Shown: positions 35,707 through 43,969, counted from the stretch's first letter. The stretch is DNA of 61,512 bases from Lachnospiraceae bacterium (GCA_024405155.1 JAKSPC010000007.1:1-61512); one strand, 5' to 3'. Program-made: numbers and translations. The notes: generated by a model from the letters alone, not told the origin.

Positions 35707-37163
35707 GTTTCTGTTTCCTTTCTCTGTTTCCAACTGTCGTAGCGGTCAAACAGGAACTTCGCTTCTTCCTCGCTTAATCCCTTGTCCGCCATGGACAGGT
35801 AGATGATATCTTCGGGCGCGGGCACGCTGTCGAAAAGCCTGTCCGTGGAACTTTCTTTTGATCTGTCGTGCAGATAGATGTTCGGCTTCATGTGCCAGGG
35901 CACCATGGAGAGCACGTAGCGCTTTACTCTTTCATCATTGGTAAGGCGGTTCAGAAGCACCGAAATGCCGTGAAGCCCTGCGGTCTCGTGGCCGATGGAA
36001 CGGATGCGCCCGTCCTCTTCTTTCGTGGTGGTCTTCGCTTTCCCGATATCGTGACACAGCGCCGTCAGCATGAATGCGTAGGGATCGCTCACCTTATCCC
36101 GAAGCTTTGCCGCCCGGTCGATGACCTGCATGGTGTGGGTCCATACGTCCCCCTCCGGATGCCACCGGGGGTCTTGTTCCAGGCCGATGAGCTTTCTAAG
36201 CTCCTCAAACCGGTTCACCAGTTTGTTTCTCGCTTTCAGATCTTCAAAATACTCCGAAGGTTTTTCGGCAGTAAGAAGCACCGGCTTTACGTCTTTTTCC
36301 AGAGCGGTCTCCGTATTCTGACGCTCCAGATCCGCCACGAAATCCTTTTCCACCCGGCCCAGCTGCTCCTTTAAGGAGCTCATCATGTCACGGGCCAGCT
36401 TTTTGGCGTCCTTTTCCTCAAACTCCGGCAGACCGTTCTCCCGTTTGCAGAAATCCGCCAGCCCCTGATACAGAAAGGCGGTAAGGTCTTTGCACAGCGT
36501 TACCGCAGCCTCTTCTTCCAAAGGCGTAAGCTTCATGCTCTCCAGAAGCACCACGCTCTCGAAGTTCTTCAAAAAAACGAACAGTCCCAGAAACTGCGCC
36601 AGCTCCGCATTCTTTTCGCTGCTTACGGTGAAATCTCCGTGTTCATCCAGAAACGCGTCCGCTTCGCTGATGTTGCAGTGCGCGATCTGACACATCACGC
36701 TGTACAGGCGGAAGAAATATCCCCTGTCCTTTCCCAGGATCAGCTCATAGGGCTCCCGCTTGTCGTGCTCGATCGTTTCCCCGGTCACCCGGTCCACCAC
36801 CCGGTCGCCCTGATAGACGATGGCTCCCTCCGCCATCAGCGTGGGGATCACCACCATGTCGCGGACTGTCTCGGCATCGAATTTCTCATCAAAATAGCGG
36901 GCGGACAGATAACACTCCAGAATGGAACGGGACAGGATGATGGCATCCTCGTAGTTTCCCATCTCCAAAAGAGCCCGCAGGCCCATAAGGCTCTTCGTGC
37001 TCTTCGTAAAGGTATAGAACCGGTAGTCATTTAAGAAGTGCGGGTCCGGCTTTCCGGAAAGGAGCCGCTGAAAAGACCCGGTGGCCCGGCAGTATTTCTC
37101 TATGAACGCGTTTGACTGCGCGATCAGCCTGTCGTAGTACTCTCTGTATCTGTCCTCGATCAT
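35700..37163 (-). CDS. HD-domain phosphohydrolase with N-terminal DUF5677-like region
   Basis: The C-terminal third carries an HD domain (HTMQVIDRAA, then LCHDIGKAKTT, then HETAGLHG) like that of tRNA nucleotidyltransferases and nucleotide phosphohydrolases. The N-terminal half (NDYRFYTFTKSTKSLMGLRALLEMGNYED style, ARYFDEKFDA) resembles the helical DUF5677 family. Length 487. It is the third gene of the NERD-Nudix-HD-nucleotidase operon. The substrate is unknown. Confidence 0.75.
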   Translation of the reverse strand: MIEDRYREYYDRLIAQSNAFIEKYCRATGSFQRLLSGKPDPHFLNDYRFYTFTKSTKSLMGLRALLEMGNYEDAIILSRSILECYLSARYFDEKFDAETVRDMVVIPTLMAEGAIVYQGDRVVDRVTGETIEHDKREPYELILGKDRGYFFRLYSVMCQIAHCNISEADAFLDEHGDFTVSSEKNAELAQFLGLFVFLKNFESVVLLESMKLTPLEEEAAVTLCKDLTAFLYQGLADFCKRENGLPEFEEKDAKKLARDMMSSLKEQLGRVEKDFVADLERQNTETALEKDVKPVLLTAEKPSEYFEDLKARNKLVNRFEELRKLIGLEQDPRWHPEGDVWTHTMQVIDRAAKLRDKVSDPYAFMLTALCHDIGKAKTTTKEEDGRIRSIGHETAGLHGISVLLNRLTNDERVKRYVLSMVPWHMKPNIYLHDRSKESSTDRLFDSVPAPEDIIYLSMADKGLSEEEAKFLFDRYDSWKQRKETETC

Positions 37164-37167
37164 AGCT

Positions 37168-37572
37168 CTATCCTTTCTGCCGCCGGTAAAGATCCCTGCG
37201 CCGGATCTCCTTTAAGATCTCCACGTCCGCAGGGCAGAACTCATATCTGTCGATCTCGTCCACGGTGATCCACCGGATATCGTTATGTTCCAGAAGCTGC
37301 GGCGTTCCTTCCGCGATCACCGCATTGAAAAGAGAAAGATGCACCGTCAGATCCGGGTATTCATGGACCACGTCCATGAACAGATCTTTCGGTGCCACGG
37401 TGACTGCCAGTTCCTCCCGGCACTCCCGGATGAGCGCTTCCTCCTTCGTTTCGCCCGGTTCCACCTTGCCGCCCACGAATTCCCACAGAAGTCCTCTGGC
37501 CTTATGCGCCGGCCGCTGGCAGATCATGAATCTGTCCCCGTCCCATATGAGCGCCGCAACCACTTCTACCAT
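37168..37572 (-). CDS. Nudix hydrolase of the MutT/(d)CTP pyrophosphatase type
   Basis: The Nudix box is complete (GGKVEPGETKEEALIRECRE then ELAVTV). DGDRFMICQRP and LLWEFVGGKVE place it near MutT/NudG-like enzymes that hydrolyse oxidised or modified nucleoside triphosphates. The start at 37572 is preceded by AAAGGAGAAGAT. Length 134, between the NERD and HD genes. Confidence 0.9.
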   Translation of the reverse strand: MVEVVAALIWDGDRFMICQRPAHKARGLLWEFVGGKVEPGETKEEALIRECREELAVTVAPKDLFMDVVHEYPDLTVHLSLFNAVIAEGTPQLLEHNDIRWITVDEIDRYEFCPADVEILKEIRRRDLYRRQKG

Positions 37573-37582
37573 ATCTTCTCCT

Positions 37583-38203
37583 TTACCTGGCATTCCGCCT
37601 CTGATCCATTTCCAGAAGGTTCCTGATCTTTTCCTGCGTCTGTTTCGGCAGCTTCCGCTTCGCCGGCGCGTGAAGCGCCTTTTCGATATCCTTGATGTAG
37701 GGAAGCACGTAAGGGCTCTTCACCGGGCTGTTGTTCTGCACCAGATACACGTATCCCCGCACCCAGGCGCGGACCTTGTTCTGCGTCAGATATTTTGACA
37801 GGATATATGTCTGCCTTTTCACCTGGCCGATGGGATTCCTGACGGTCTTGGCGTAAGTGTTTCCCTTTTCCGTGGTCTTTTCCTTGTACCACTCCCGGTC
37901 GTCCGCCCGGCCCTTCAGTTTTCCGGCGTAATTCTTCACTTCAATGATGAAAACGCCGTTGTCGTTGATCACCACGTTGTCCAGTTCCGTTTCCTGATCC
38001 AGGTAATGCACGGAAATGTTGGAAAGATGAATGTCGTCACGGCGCAGAGTACTGCGGATCACGTCTCCCGCAATCTCCTCGCCCTTGTTTCCGAAGGCCT
38101 TTTCCGGCGACTCCTCTTCCCCCCTGTTCTTTTTTCCAAGCAGCACGATGGCCGCGATCCCCAGGATCACCGCCGCTGCGATCACAATTACTGTCATACT
38201 CAT
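37583..38203 (-). CDS. Membrane-anchored NERD-domain protein
   Basis: One N-terminal membrane helix (VIVIAAAVILGIAAIVLLG) is followed by a NERD nuclease-related domain with the core ELDNVVINDNGVFIIEVKNY, containing the D ... E-V-K triad of the PD-(D/E)XK-like fold. Length 206. The -10 element sits 9 bp from the ATG and there is no Shine-Dalgarno sequence, so the mRNA may be leaderless. Confidence 0.85.
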   Translation of the reverse strand: MSMTVIVIAAAVILGIAAIVLLGKKNRGEEESPEKAFGNKGEEIAGDVIRSTLRRDDIHLSNISVHYLDQETELDNVVINDNGVFIIEVKNYAGKLKGRADDREWYKEKTTEKGNTYAKTVRNPIGQVKRQTYILSKYLTQNKVRAWVRGYVYLVQNNSPVKSPYVLPYIKDIEKALHAPAKRKLPKQTQEKIRNLLEMDQRRNAR

Positions 38204-38212
38204 AATAGGAAC

Positions 38213-38221
38213 ATTATATCA
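38213..38221 (-). promoter_or_regulatory. Extended -10 promoter of the NERD operon
   Basis: TATAAT preceded by TGA on the minus strand stands 9 bp upstream of the first ATG. Transcription would begin at or within a few bases of the start codon. No good -35 is visible. Confidence 0.5.
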
Positions 38222-38322
38222 TATTTTCAGCCGCAAAGCCGCCGGAAAGCCCTGCATTTTTCACAGCCTTTTAATAATTATACCGACCGGTCCATGATAC
38301 AATATGCATGGAGGATCTTATA

Positions 38323-38730
38323 TTGAAGAAAAGCAAAGGGATCTTTTCCCTCATCTGCAAAATTTCATCACTGATCTGCAAGGCATGTTCCATCGGCAAG
38401 GGGATCTTCGTGATCTACGCCTTTTCCGTGGGCCGCGCCATTGCGGCGCCCTGGCTGCAGACTCTGGCCCAGACCTTTTGTGCGGACCAGCTGTATTACT
38501 GCTACCAGAACGTGATCGAGGCCATGCGGACCGCCAACTCCACTTTTGTGTGGCGCACCATCGGGAACATCTGCTCCGGCTGCTTTGCGCTGCTCAAAAG
38601 AAAGACTCTCCCCTTCTTCTTAAACGCGGCCCGATATCCGGCCAGCTGCTGCCGCACGGAGCGGTTTCTGGTCCGTCACATGGTGCGGGCTCACCGTCCC
38701 GTCCAGGCACCGGACGCATCCACTTCGTAA
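38323..38730 (+). CDS. Hypothetical small protein with TTG start
   Basis: GGAGG lies 8 bases before TTG at 38323, and TG-A-TACAAT at about 38295-38303 is a possible extended -10. The product (135 residues) has a hydrophobic, Cys-containing N-terminal half (FSLICKISSLICKACSIGKG, FVIYAFSVGRAIAAPW). I do not recognise a family. The last 40 bp overlap the 3' end of the convergent PI-PLC gene, and part of the C-terminus may just be its shadow. An in-frame ATG at 38308 overlaps the ribosome binding site. Confidence 0.4.
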   Translation: MKKSKGIFSLICKISSLICKACSIGKGIFVIYAFSVGRAIAAPWLQTLAQTFCADQLYYCYQNVIEAMRTANSTFVWRTIGNICSGCFALLKRKTLPFFLNAARYPASCCRTERFLVRHMVRAHRPVQAPDASTS

Positions 38731-40958
38731 CCGTCCGGCGTTCTGCCCGAGCCAATAAAGCAGGCACCGAAGCTGCCGTCATGGACGGGGTTTAAGTAGT
38801 ACCATTTCCCGTTCACCAACTGCCATCCGGAAAGCAGCTCCCCGCCTTTTCCGAACAGGTACCACTGTGCTTTTCCGCCTGCATCCGGATCTGCGATATA
38901 CCCCCAGGTATCCTTAAATACGCCGTTATTTTCATAGTGCCAGTTCCCTGCGGGATCGGTATACCACCTTCCGCCGGAAACGGGCTTTTCCCAGGTGCCG
39001 GTAAAGGAAGCTGTCTCTTCCGGCTCTGCATCCCGCTCCGTAACGCGCTCCGGGATCACCACCGGCGCCGCTTCGGAACCGTTCGTAAAGAACACCACGA
39101 AACTGTGGGTGCCGGGGGAAAGCTTGTCAAGATACCTCTTGTACACCGTGATCTTTGCCTGCGGATATTCCTTTGTCACCGGGGCATACACGTGGAGGTC
39201 GTCCAGCGGGATGCTTTCACCATCCATGCAGATGTTGATCATCTTCACCGCGTCTCCGGCGGTCTCGTACACCAGATCTCCGTTTTCATCATAGGAAACG
39301 CTGTGTTCTGTATAACCGTTATCGATGATCATCTGATAGCCGCCCAGGAAATCGGCCTTCAGTTCTTTCACAGATTCCAGCTCTTCATATTCCTTCTGCC
39401 AGTCGTATGACGCATCGCCGCCGTCTCCGCTGCCCAGCGTTTTCGTGTTGGTCACTTCTGTGGAGCTCTCGGTATATTTCGGTCCGAATCCCGTGGTCTG
39501 ATTCACGTTGGCGACGGCACGCGCGTATCCTTCTTTCATGAAATCCATGCTGATCACGCCAAGACCGGGCTCTGTATGACCGGCGTCTTTCACATAATCC
39601 TCCAGGATCTTTCTGATCCGCGGGTTGATGGCCTCGGCATTTTCCAGGGGCGTCTTCAGAAGGGACTCCAGATTGAGATCGATCCCCACCGGCACCTTGA
39701 CCGAGGGAAGGAACCAGAAGATCTTTATCGGAAGCCAGATGATCTTCGGGATCGGAAGGCATTCGAAAAAGGGATCCAGGAATCCCACGACTTTGACCTG
39801 CACGTTGGTCTGGCGCTCTTCCAGTTTTCCCGAATGCTTCTGCAGGCTGTTCTTAAAAAGCGTGACCTTGTAGTCCGGCGTGACGACCCACTCATCCCCG
39901 GTCACATTGTTGGTGATCGTCTGCACGTCTTTTTTCGTCACGGCGTTTTTCAGGGCGCCGGTCACGTCCAGCATCGTCCCGAAAAACTGCTGCTGCGTGT
40001 AGCCACCCGCATTGACGTCATAGTAGTCTTTGTAGAGTTCTTTGCCCTCTTTGCTCACAATGACGCTGTGGCTGTAATCTCTTTTGGCAAAACGCATCTC
40101 CACGCCGTACTTTTTCTCCAGATCGTAAAGCTCCCCTTCGATCGTCTCGTCGTATTCGCCGCCCTCCCGCTGCAGCTTTAAGAAGACGACCTCGCCGCTG
40201 TGCTTGTCCAGGAACGCGCTGATATCCTTCAGCACTTTTTCCACCGTCAGCCGCTTGCCGTACTCGTCATAGCATTCGCAGTCCATGAAGAATCCCTTGA
40301 AACCTTCGTTGTCGCCGTGATAGATATTGAATTTTCCGTCATCGTAGCGGAAACGCAGGTCAAACTCTCTCACGCCCTGCGCCAGCTGCTCTTTTATGGT
40401 GAGGGACTGGCATCTGCCCGCTCTTCTCTGGATCAGCTCTCCCAGTTCGTTCACAAGTGCCAGCACGGCACCGCCGGTGATGAACTCCACCGCCCGGGTG
40501 GCGACGCTGGTGAGGAATGAGTTATCCGGCAGAAGATCTATGATCCAGCCCTCGATCTTATCCACAAAGCCTTCCGTCAGCTTGTTGGTGATGCCGAAAC
40601 GGATGTTGAAGGTGCCGGCGTCATGGCTGCCCGGCACGGTAAGTTTTGAAAGCGGGATGTCGTGATCCAGGTCCGCCATCCAGTCGGAACCGCGAAACAC
40701 CACTTCCTTTTCATAGATAGGTCTTTCCGCGCCGGAAAGAAGGGCATCCGCGGTACCTTCCGCGCCGGCATTTCCCGTGTCAGTGCCTTCGGTATCGGCT
40801 TCGGCCGCTTCCGGAGCTGCCTCTTCGGCCACGGCAACTTTGGGCTCGGCTGCTGTGATCATCTCCTCGGCGGAAGTTTCCGCCCATGCGGGGACGACCC
40901 CCGCAAGGATCATGGATATGCTTAAGATAATGGCTGTAAACCGTTTCGCTTTTTTCAT
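38691..40958 (-). CDS. Exported PI-PLC-like phosphodiesterase with cell-wall-binding repeats
   Basis: A signal peptide (MKKAKRFTAIILSISMILAGVVPAWA) and an acidic Ala/Glu-rich linker precede a PI-PLC X-like domain. The first catalytic His is in TVPGSHDAGTF near residue 113; GVREFDLRF and IYHGDN hold the Arg/Asp and second His region. A large middle part is unrecognised, and the last 110 residues are choline-binding-like repeats (GRWYTDPAGNWHYENNG, GKWYYLNP). Start at 40958 is favoured by GAGG six bases upstream. Length 755. It probably cleaves phosphatidylinositol or GPI-type lipids from the wall surface. Confidence 0.8.
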   Translation of the reverse strand: MKKAKRFTAIILSISMILAGVVPAWAETSAEEMITAAEPKVAVAEEAAPEAAEADTEGTDTGNAGAEGTADALLSGAERPIYEKEVVFRGSDWMADLDHDIPLSKLTVPGSHDAGTFNIRFGITNKLTEGFVDKIEGWIIDLLPDNSFLTSVATRAVEFITGGAVLALVNELGELIQRRAGRCQSLTIKEQLAQGVREFDLRFRYDDGKFNIYHGDNEGFKGFFMDCECYDEYGKRLTVEKVLKDISAFLDKHSGEVVFLKLQREGGEYDETIEGELYDLEKKYGVEMRFAKRDYSHSVIVSKEGKELYKDYYDVNAGGYTQQQFFGTMLDVTGALKNAVTKKDVQTITNNVTGDEWVVTPDYKVTLFKNSLQKHSGKLEERQTNVQVKVVGFLDPFFECLPIPKIIWLPIKIFWFLPSVKVPVGIDLNLESLLKTPLENAEAINPRIRKILEDYVKDAGHTEPGLGVISMDFMKEGYARAVANVNQTTGFGPKYTESSTEVTNTKTLGSGDGGDASYDWQKEYEELESVKELKADFLGGYQMIIDNGYTEHSVSYDENGDLVYETAGDAVKMINICMDGESIPLDDLHVYAPVTKEYPQAKITVYKRYLDKLSPGTHSFVVFFTNGSEAAPVVIPERVTERDAEPEETASFTGTWEKPVSGGRWYTDPAGNWHYENNGVFKDTWGYIADPDAGGKAQWYLFGKGGELLSGWQLVNGKWYYLNPVHDGSFGACFIGSGRTPDGYEVDASGAWTGR

Positions 40959-41006
40959 CGTTTGCCTCATTCTTTTCTGATATGTGACCTTTTGATCCCG
41001 GGCGTT

Positions 41007-41660
41007 TTACGCTTCCTCCCGCAAGATCCGGCAGGTCTCTTCCGTAAGCCCTTCGGGAACGAACAGTTTCTCCGGCTTTTCGCCGAAAAACGTTTTGTAG
41101 AATTCACAGGCCGCCAGGAAACTTCCCGCGGTGGTGGGATGATAATCATCCGCCTCCTCAAACAGGTTTATCTCCGGGTGGGAAAGGGACACCCGGTAAA
41201 ATGCCGTGCCCACGGGGGAGATCAGGGCGTCGTTTTCGGCAGCGGCCTTTTCATAGGAAGCCTTCAGCGCCTCGTAAAACTCCCGGTACCCCATGCCCGT
41301 GGAAGCCAGTTTTTCCGTGCCGTCCCGGTAGGCCCAGGTCTGATAGAAGCAGGGCTTTGCCCCGTTTTCTTTTGCCCATCCGCTAAGCGTGCGGGAGGCC
41401 GCGAAGAAATCCTCCGGGTCTTTGGCCGGATTGGCGCTCTGGTCCTGCAGCACCACGAAGTCCCACTTTTTCTGACGGAGCTTGTAGGGCACCGCCGTGC
41501 CGTGCTTGTCCGCCGGGTCCGTGTACTGGTGCAGATACCAGCCGCCCACGGTGATCTCTTCCACAGCCGCGTCTTTGCCGTTTGCATGGCAGAGCTCCCA
41601 GAAGATCCCCGTCATGGTGTGATAGTAAGTAAAGCTGTTGCCGACAAATAGAATGTTCAT
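41007..41660 (-). CDS. SGNH/GDSL-type hydrolase
   Basis: MNILFVGNSFTYYHTM contains the block-I Ser in a GNS motif at about residue 9, and DYHPTTAGSFLAA near residue 185 has the block-V Asp and His. These families are esterases or carbohydrate deacetylases. The start is supported by AGGAGG. It overlaps the beta-lactamase-like gene upstream by four bases. Length 217. Confidence 0.8.
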   Translation of the reverse strand: MNILFVGNSFTYYHTMTGIFWELCHANGKDAAVEEITVGGWYLHQYTDPADKHGTAVPYKLRQKKWDFVVLQDQSANPAKDPEDFFAASRTLSGWAKENGAKPCFYQTWAYRDGTEKLASTGMGYREFYEALKASYEKAAAENDALISPVGTAFYRVSLSHPEINLFEEADDYHPTTAGSFLAACEFYKTFFGEKPEKLFVPEGLTEETCRILREEA

Positions 41661-42745
41661 AAGGACCCTCCTGAAGTAAAAAGTTCCGGCACGATATAGT
41701 TTGTGAAGGCAGGGCCGCCTTCGGTGTTTATGGTAAAGCAGACGCCAAAGCCGCTTTCCGGTTCCGTCCAGATGCAGCTGTAAAATGGCGGATGAGACCC
41801 GGTGTGGCCGTAGAGCCATGTGCCGTTGTAACAGCGCTTCATGAGCGTGAGCCCGTAGTATCCTTCCTGTTTGATATCCGTCATCCGCACGTAAGGCGTG
41901 GACATCTGCCGCCAGGTTTCCGGAGAAAGCAGCGGCGCGCCGCCGTTTAATTTTACTCTGGCCAGGGCTGTCATTTCGTGCACGTTGGAAAACAGGCCGC
42001 CGGCCGCGTACCGGGCGGCATTTTCGTGGAACTGATGCTCCACTGCCGGCTCTCCGGCTTCGTTTTTGTAATGAGGGAGTGCCAGCTCATAGGTGGCTGC
42101 CTGAAAAAGATCAAAGGTGGTCTTTTCCATGCCAAGGGGCGCAAGCACCAGTTCCCGGCACAGCGCGGAAAATTTCTTTCCGGTGATCTTTTCCATAAGG
42201 CAGGCCACAAGGCGCACGCCGTAGTTGGAATAGAGATAGTGGTTTTCGTCCGGATCGGCAATGAGAGTGAGCGGCGGCACGATCTCCATGAGCACTTCCT
42301 CCAGCCGGCTCTCCTCCCTGGGACCGTCCGGGGTGTACTCTGCCGGGAGCCCTGCCGTATGATTCAAGAGTTTCCGCACGGTGATCCTTTCGGCCGCGTC
42401 CGGTCCTGCCGTCTTCTTCACGCTGCCGGCGTTTTCCGGCGCTTCCGTAATCCCTGCCACGGTAAACCAGGGAAGGTACTCTCTAACCGGCACATCAAGA
42501 TCCAGAAGGCCTCTCTCCCACAGGATCATGGCGCAGAGCCCCACGGTGAATTTCGTGTTGGACGCAATGCGAAACAGCGTCTGCGGGCTCACTTTGTCCC
42601 AGGGCTTTTCTGCGCTTGTCACGCCGAAACCCTGCTCCCACAGTATCTTATCTCTGTCGGTCAGCGCGACGGCTGCCCCCGCGATCTTTTTTTCTTCCAT
42701 CCACCGGGAAAGCTCCTTTTCCCATATGGCTCTGTCAGTGATCAT
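41657..42745 (-). CDS. Serine hydrolase of the class C beta-lactamase / penicillin-binding family
   Basis: The SxxK motif (RIASNTKFTVGL) is near residue 60, the YxN motif (LYSNYGVRL) near residue 175, and HTG (YGHTGSHPP) near residue 325. There is no signal peptide, so an intracellular esterase or peptidase is as likely as a true beta-lactamase. Length 362. It is coupled to the SGNH hydrolase gene. Confidence 0.85.
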   Translation of the reverse strand: MITDRAIWEKELSRWMEEKKIAGAAVALTDRDKILWEQGFGVTSAEKPWDKVSPQTLFRIASNTKFTVGLCAMILWERGLLDLDVPVREYLPWFTVAGITEAPENAGSVKKTAGPDAAERITVRKLLNHTAGLPAEYTPDGPREESRLEEVLMEIVPPLTLIADPDENHYLYSNYGVRLVACLMEKITGKKFSALCRELVLAPLGMEKTTFDLFQAATYELALPHYKNEAGEPAVEHQFHENAARYAAGGLFSNVHEMTALARVKLNGGAPLLSPETWRQMSTPYVRMTDIKQEGYYGLTLMKRCYNGTWLYGHTGSHPPFYSCIWTEPESGFGVCFTINTEGGPAFTNYIVPELFTSGGSL

Positions 42746-42819
42746 ATGTCTGCTGCCTCTTCTCTTTCTTCACAGGAAACGTTTCTTATCCGGGATCCGC
42801 GGTTCCCTGCGCGCCGGCG

Positions 42820-43518
42820 TCATTTATCGTTGGTCGCGTCCCCGTTTCCCGTGATGGGAATGGGGTCTCCCAGATATTTGGGGAGCGGTCTTGCTCCGCA
42901 ATACACCATGTCTTTCACTCTGGCTGCCACTTCCCTCAGATCCCGCCAGACCTGCCCGGGATCCTCACTTGCCTGTGCCGGGACGCCCACCGCGTCGATG
43001 CCGAAATTGATGGCGTCATACAGTGCCCGGTAAAGGTGATACTCCTGGGTCACGATGAACGCGCTCTTTACGCCGAACACCTCCTTCGCCCGGTAAATGG
43101 TCTCATAGGTGGAAAAACCCGCGTGGTCCATGAATATGTCCTCCGAAGGCACGCCGTTTACGGTAAGCCACCTTTTCATCATGTTCACTTCGTCATAGTC
43201 CTTCGTACCGTGATCTCCGCTTACCAGGATCTTTTTCGAAGCGCCGGCATTGTAAAGTTCCAGGGCTTTTTCCAGCCGGTAGGTAAGCATCGGCGAAGGC
43301 GTTCCGTCATCCTGAACACCGCAGCCGGGCACCAGGATACAGTCAAAGGTCTTTTCCTCCGGAATGGCGGCGGCGATGGCCTCTGCCGGCACATTGATCC
43401 CGAAGACCTTGTCCCTGACGGAGACTTTCACATAAAAGCTCATCAGAAACGCCAGCAGCAAAAGGTCCACCAGAATAAATGCCGCGGTCTTCAGGATCTT
43501 TTTTGTTTTCTCGCTCAT
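42820..43518 (-). CDS. SanA/YdcF-like DUF218 membrane protein
   Basis: One N-terminal membrane helix (AAFILVDLLLLAFLMSFYV) is followed by the DUF218 fold: CILVPGCGVQDDGTPSPMLT, KILVSGDHG and YETIYRAKEVFGVKSAFIVT. Members affect envelope permeability and peptidoglycan precursors. The start at 43518 has AAAGGAGG directly upstream. Length 232. A 33-codon gene lies 27 bp upstream. Confidence 0.85.
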   Translation of the reverse strand: MSEKTKKILKTAAFILVDLLLLAFLMSFYVKVSVRDKVFGINVPAEAIAAAIPEEKTFDCILVPGCGVQDDGTPSPMLTYRLEKALELYNAGASKKILVSGDHGTKDYDEVNMMKRWLTVNGVPSEDIFMDHAGFSTYETIYRAKEVFGVKSAFIVTQEYHLYRALYDAINFGIDAVGVPAQASEDPGQVWRDLREVAARVKDMVYCGARPLPKYLGDPIPITGNGDATNDK

Positions 43519-43545
43519 CTTTCCTCCTTTCCCGGTCACTGGTGA

Positions 43546-43647
43546 TCAGTAAAGAAGTACGGTAATGAGGGCCATCAGTTCCCTGCGGGAAAGGTAACCG
43601 TCGATCTCGTAGAGATAGTTCCCGCAATAACGCCGGATCCGTGCCAT
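43546..43647 (-). CDS. Small 33-residue protein upstream of the SanA-like gene
   Basis: AGGAGG, 8-base spacing, ATG and 33 codons: MARIRRYCGNYLYEIDGYL, then SRRELMALITVLLY. It has its own extended -10 promoter (TGC-TATACT, 43674-43682, minus strand) and stops 27 bp before the SanA-like start, so both are probably one transcript. I do not recognise the peptide; it has a basic start and a hydrophobic end. Confidence 0.6.
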   Translation of the reverse strand: MARIRRYCGNYLYEIDGYLSRRELMALITVLLY

Positions 43648-43673
43648 AGCATGTACCTCCTGACTCTGTATCA

Positions 43674-43682
43674 AGTATAGCA
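43674..43682 (-). promoter_or_regulatory. Extended -10 promoter of the small gene and SanA-like gene
   Basis: TGC-TATACT on the minus strand about 26 bp upstream of the small gene's start. The -35 region is poor (GTTTTT), which suits an activated promoter. The palindrome array begins about 50 bp upstream of it. Confidence 0.5.
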
Positions 43683-43730
43683 CACTTCCCATGAAAAAAA
43701 ACAGACGTCCGCCCCGCCCGAAATTCAAAA

Positions 43731-43896
43731 ATACATATAACTGGCCGCTTTCGACCGTATTATATGCAAAAAAACCGGATTTTCGGCAGCGGGATACATA
43801 TAACTGTCGCTTTTTCGTTCAATTATATGTATGTAACCCCTTGTCCTTAGCCTAAATATACATATAATAGCGCGATTATTGTTGTATTATATGTAT
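43731..43896. repeat. Array of three ATACATATAA-N19-TTATATGTAT palindromes
   Basis: Units of 39 bp start at 43731, 43794 and 43858, each with 10-bp inverted arms and exactly 19 bp between them. Only the right arm of unit 1 has a mismatch (TTATATGCAA). The inner 19-mers and the spacers are unrelated in sequence. The period is 63-64 bp. The array lies in a 405-bp gap without genes, upstream of the small gene's promoter. Confidence 0.9.
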
Positions 43897-43939
43897 GGAG
43901 TCGTTCACACACCCTGGCCGTCAGGCGCACCATTCAAAT

Positions 43940-43969
43940 AGCCCGGAGTTCCTGGCTCCGGGCTTTTTG
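43940..43969 (+). terminator. Intrinsic terminator
   Basis: AGCCCGGAG-TTCCTGG-CTCCGGGCT is followed by TTTTTGTT on the plus strand. On the minus strand the following bases are only moderately T-rich, so as a terminator of the Gfo/Idh/MocA gene it is weaker. No plus-strand gene ends here, which leaves open that the palindrome array is transcribed. Confidence 0.65.

Noticed and set aside
43731-43896. CRISPR array (period of 64 bp resembles repeat plus spacer)
   Set aside because: The repeated parts are short inverted arms, not direct repeats of 24-40 bp, and no cas genes are nearby.
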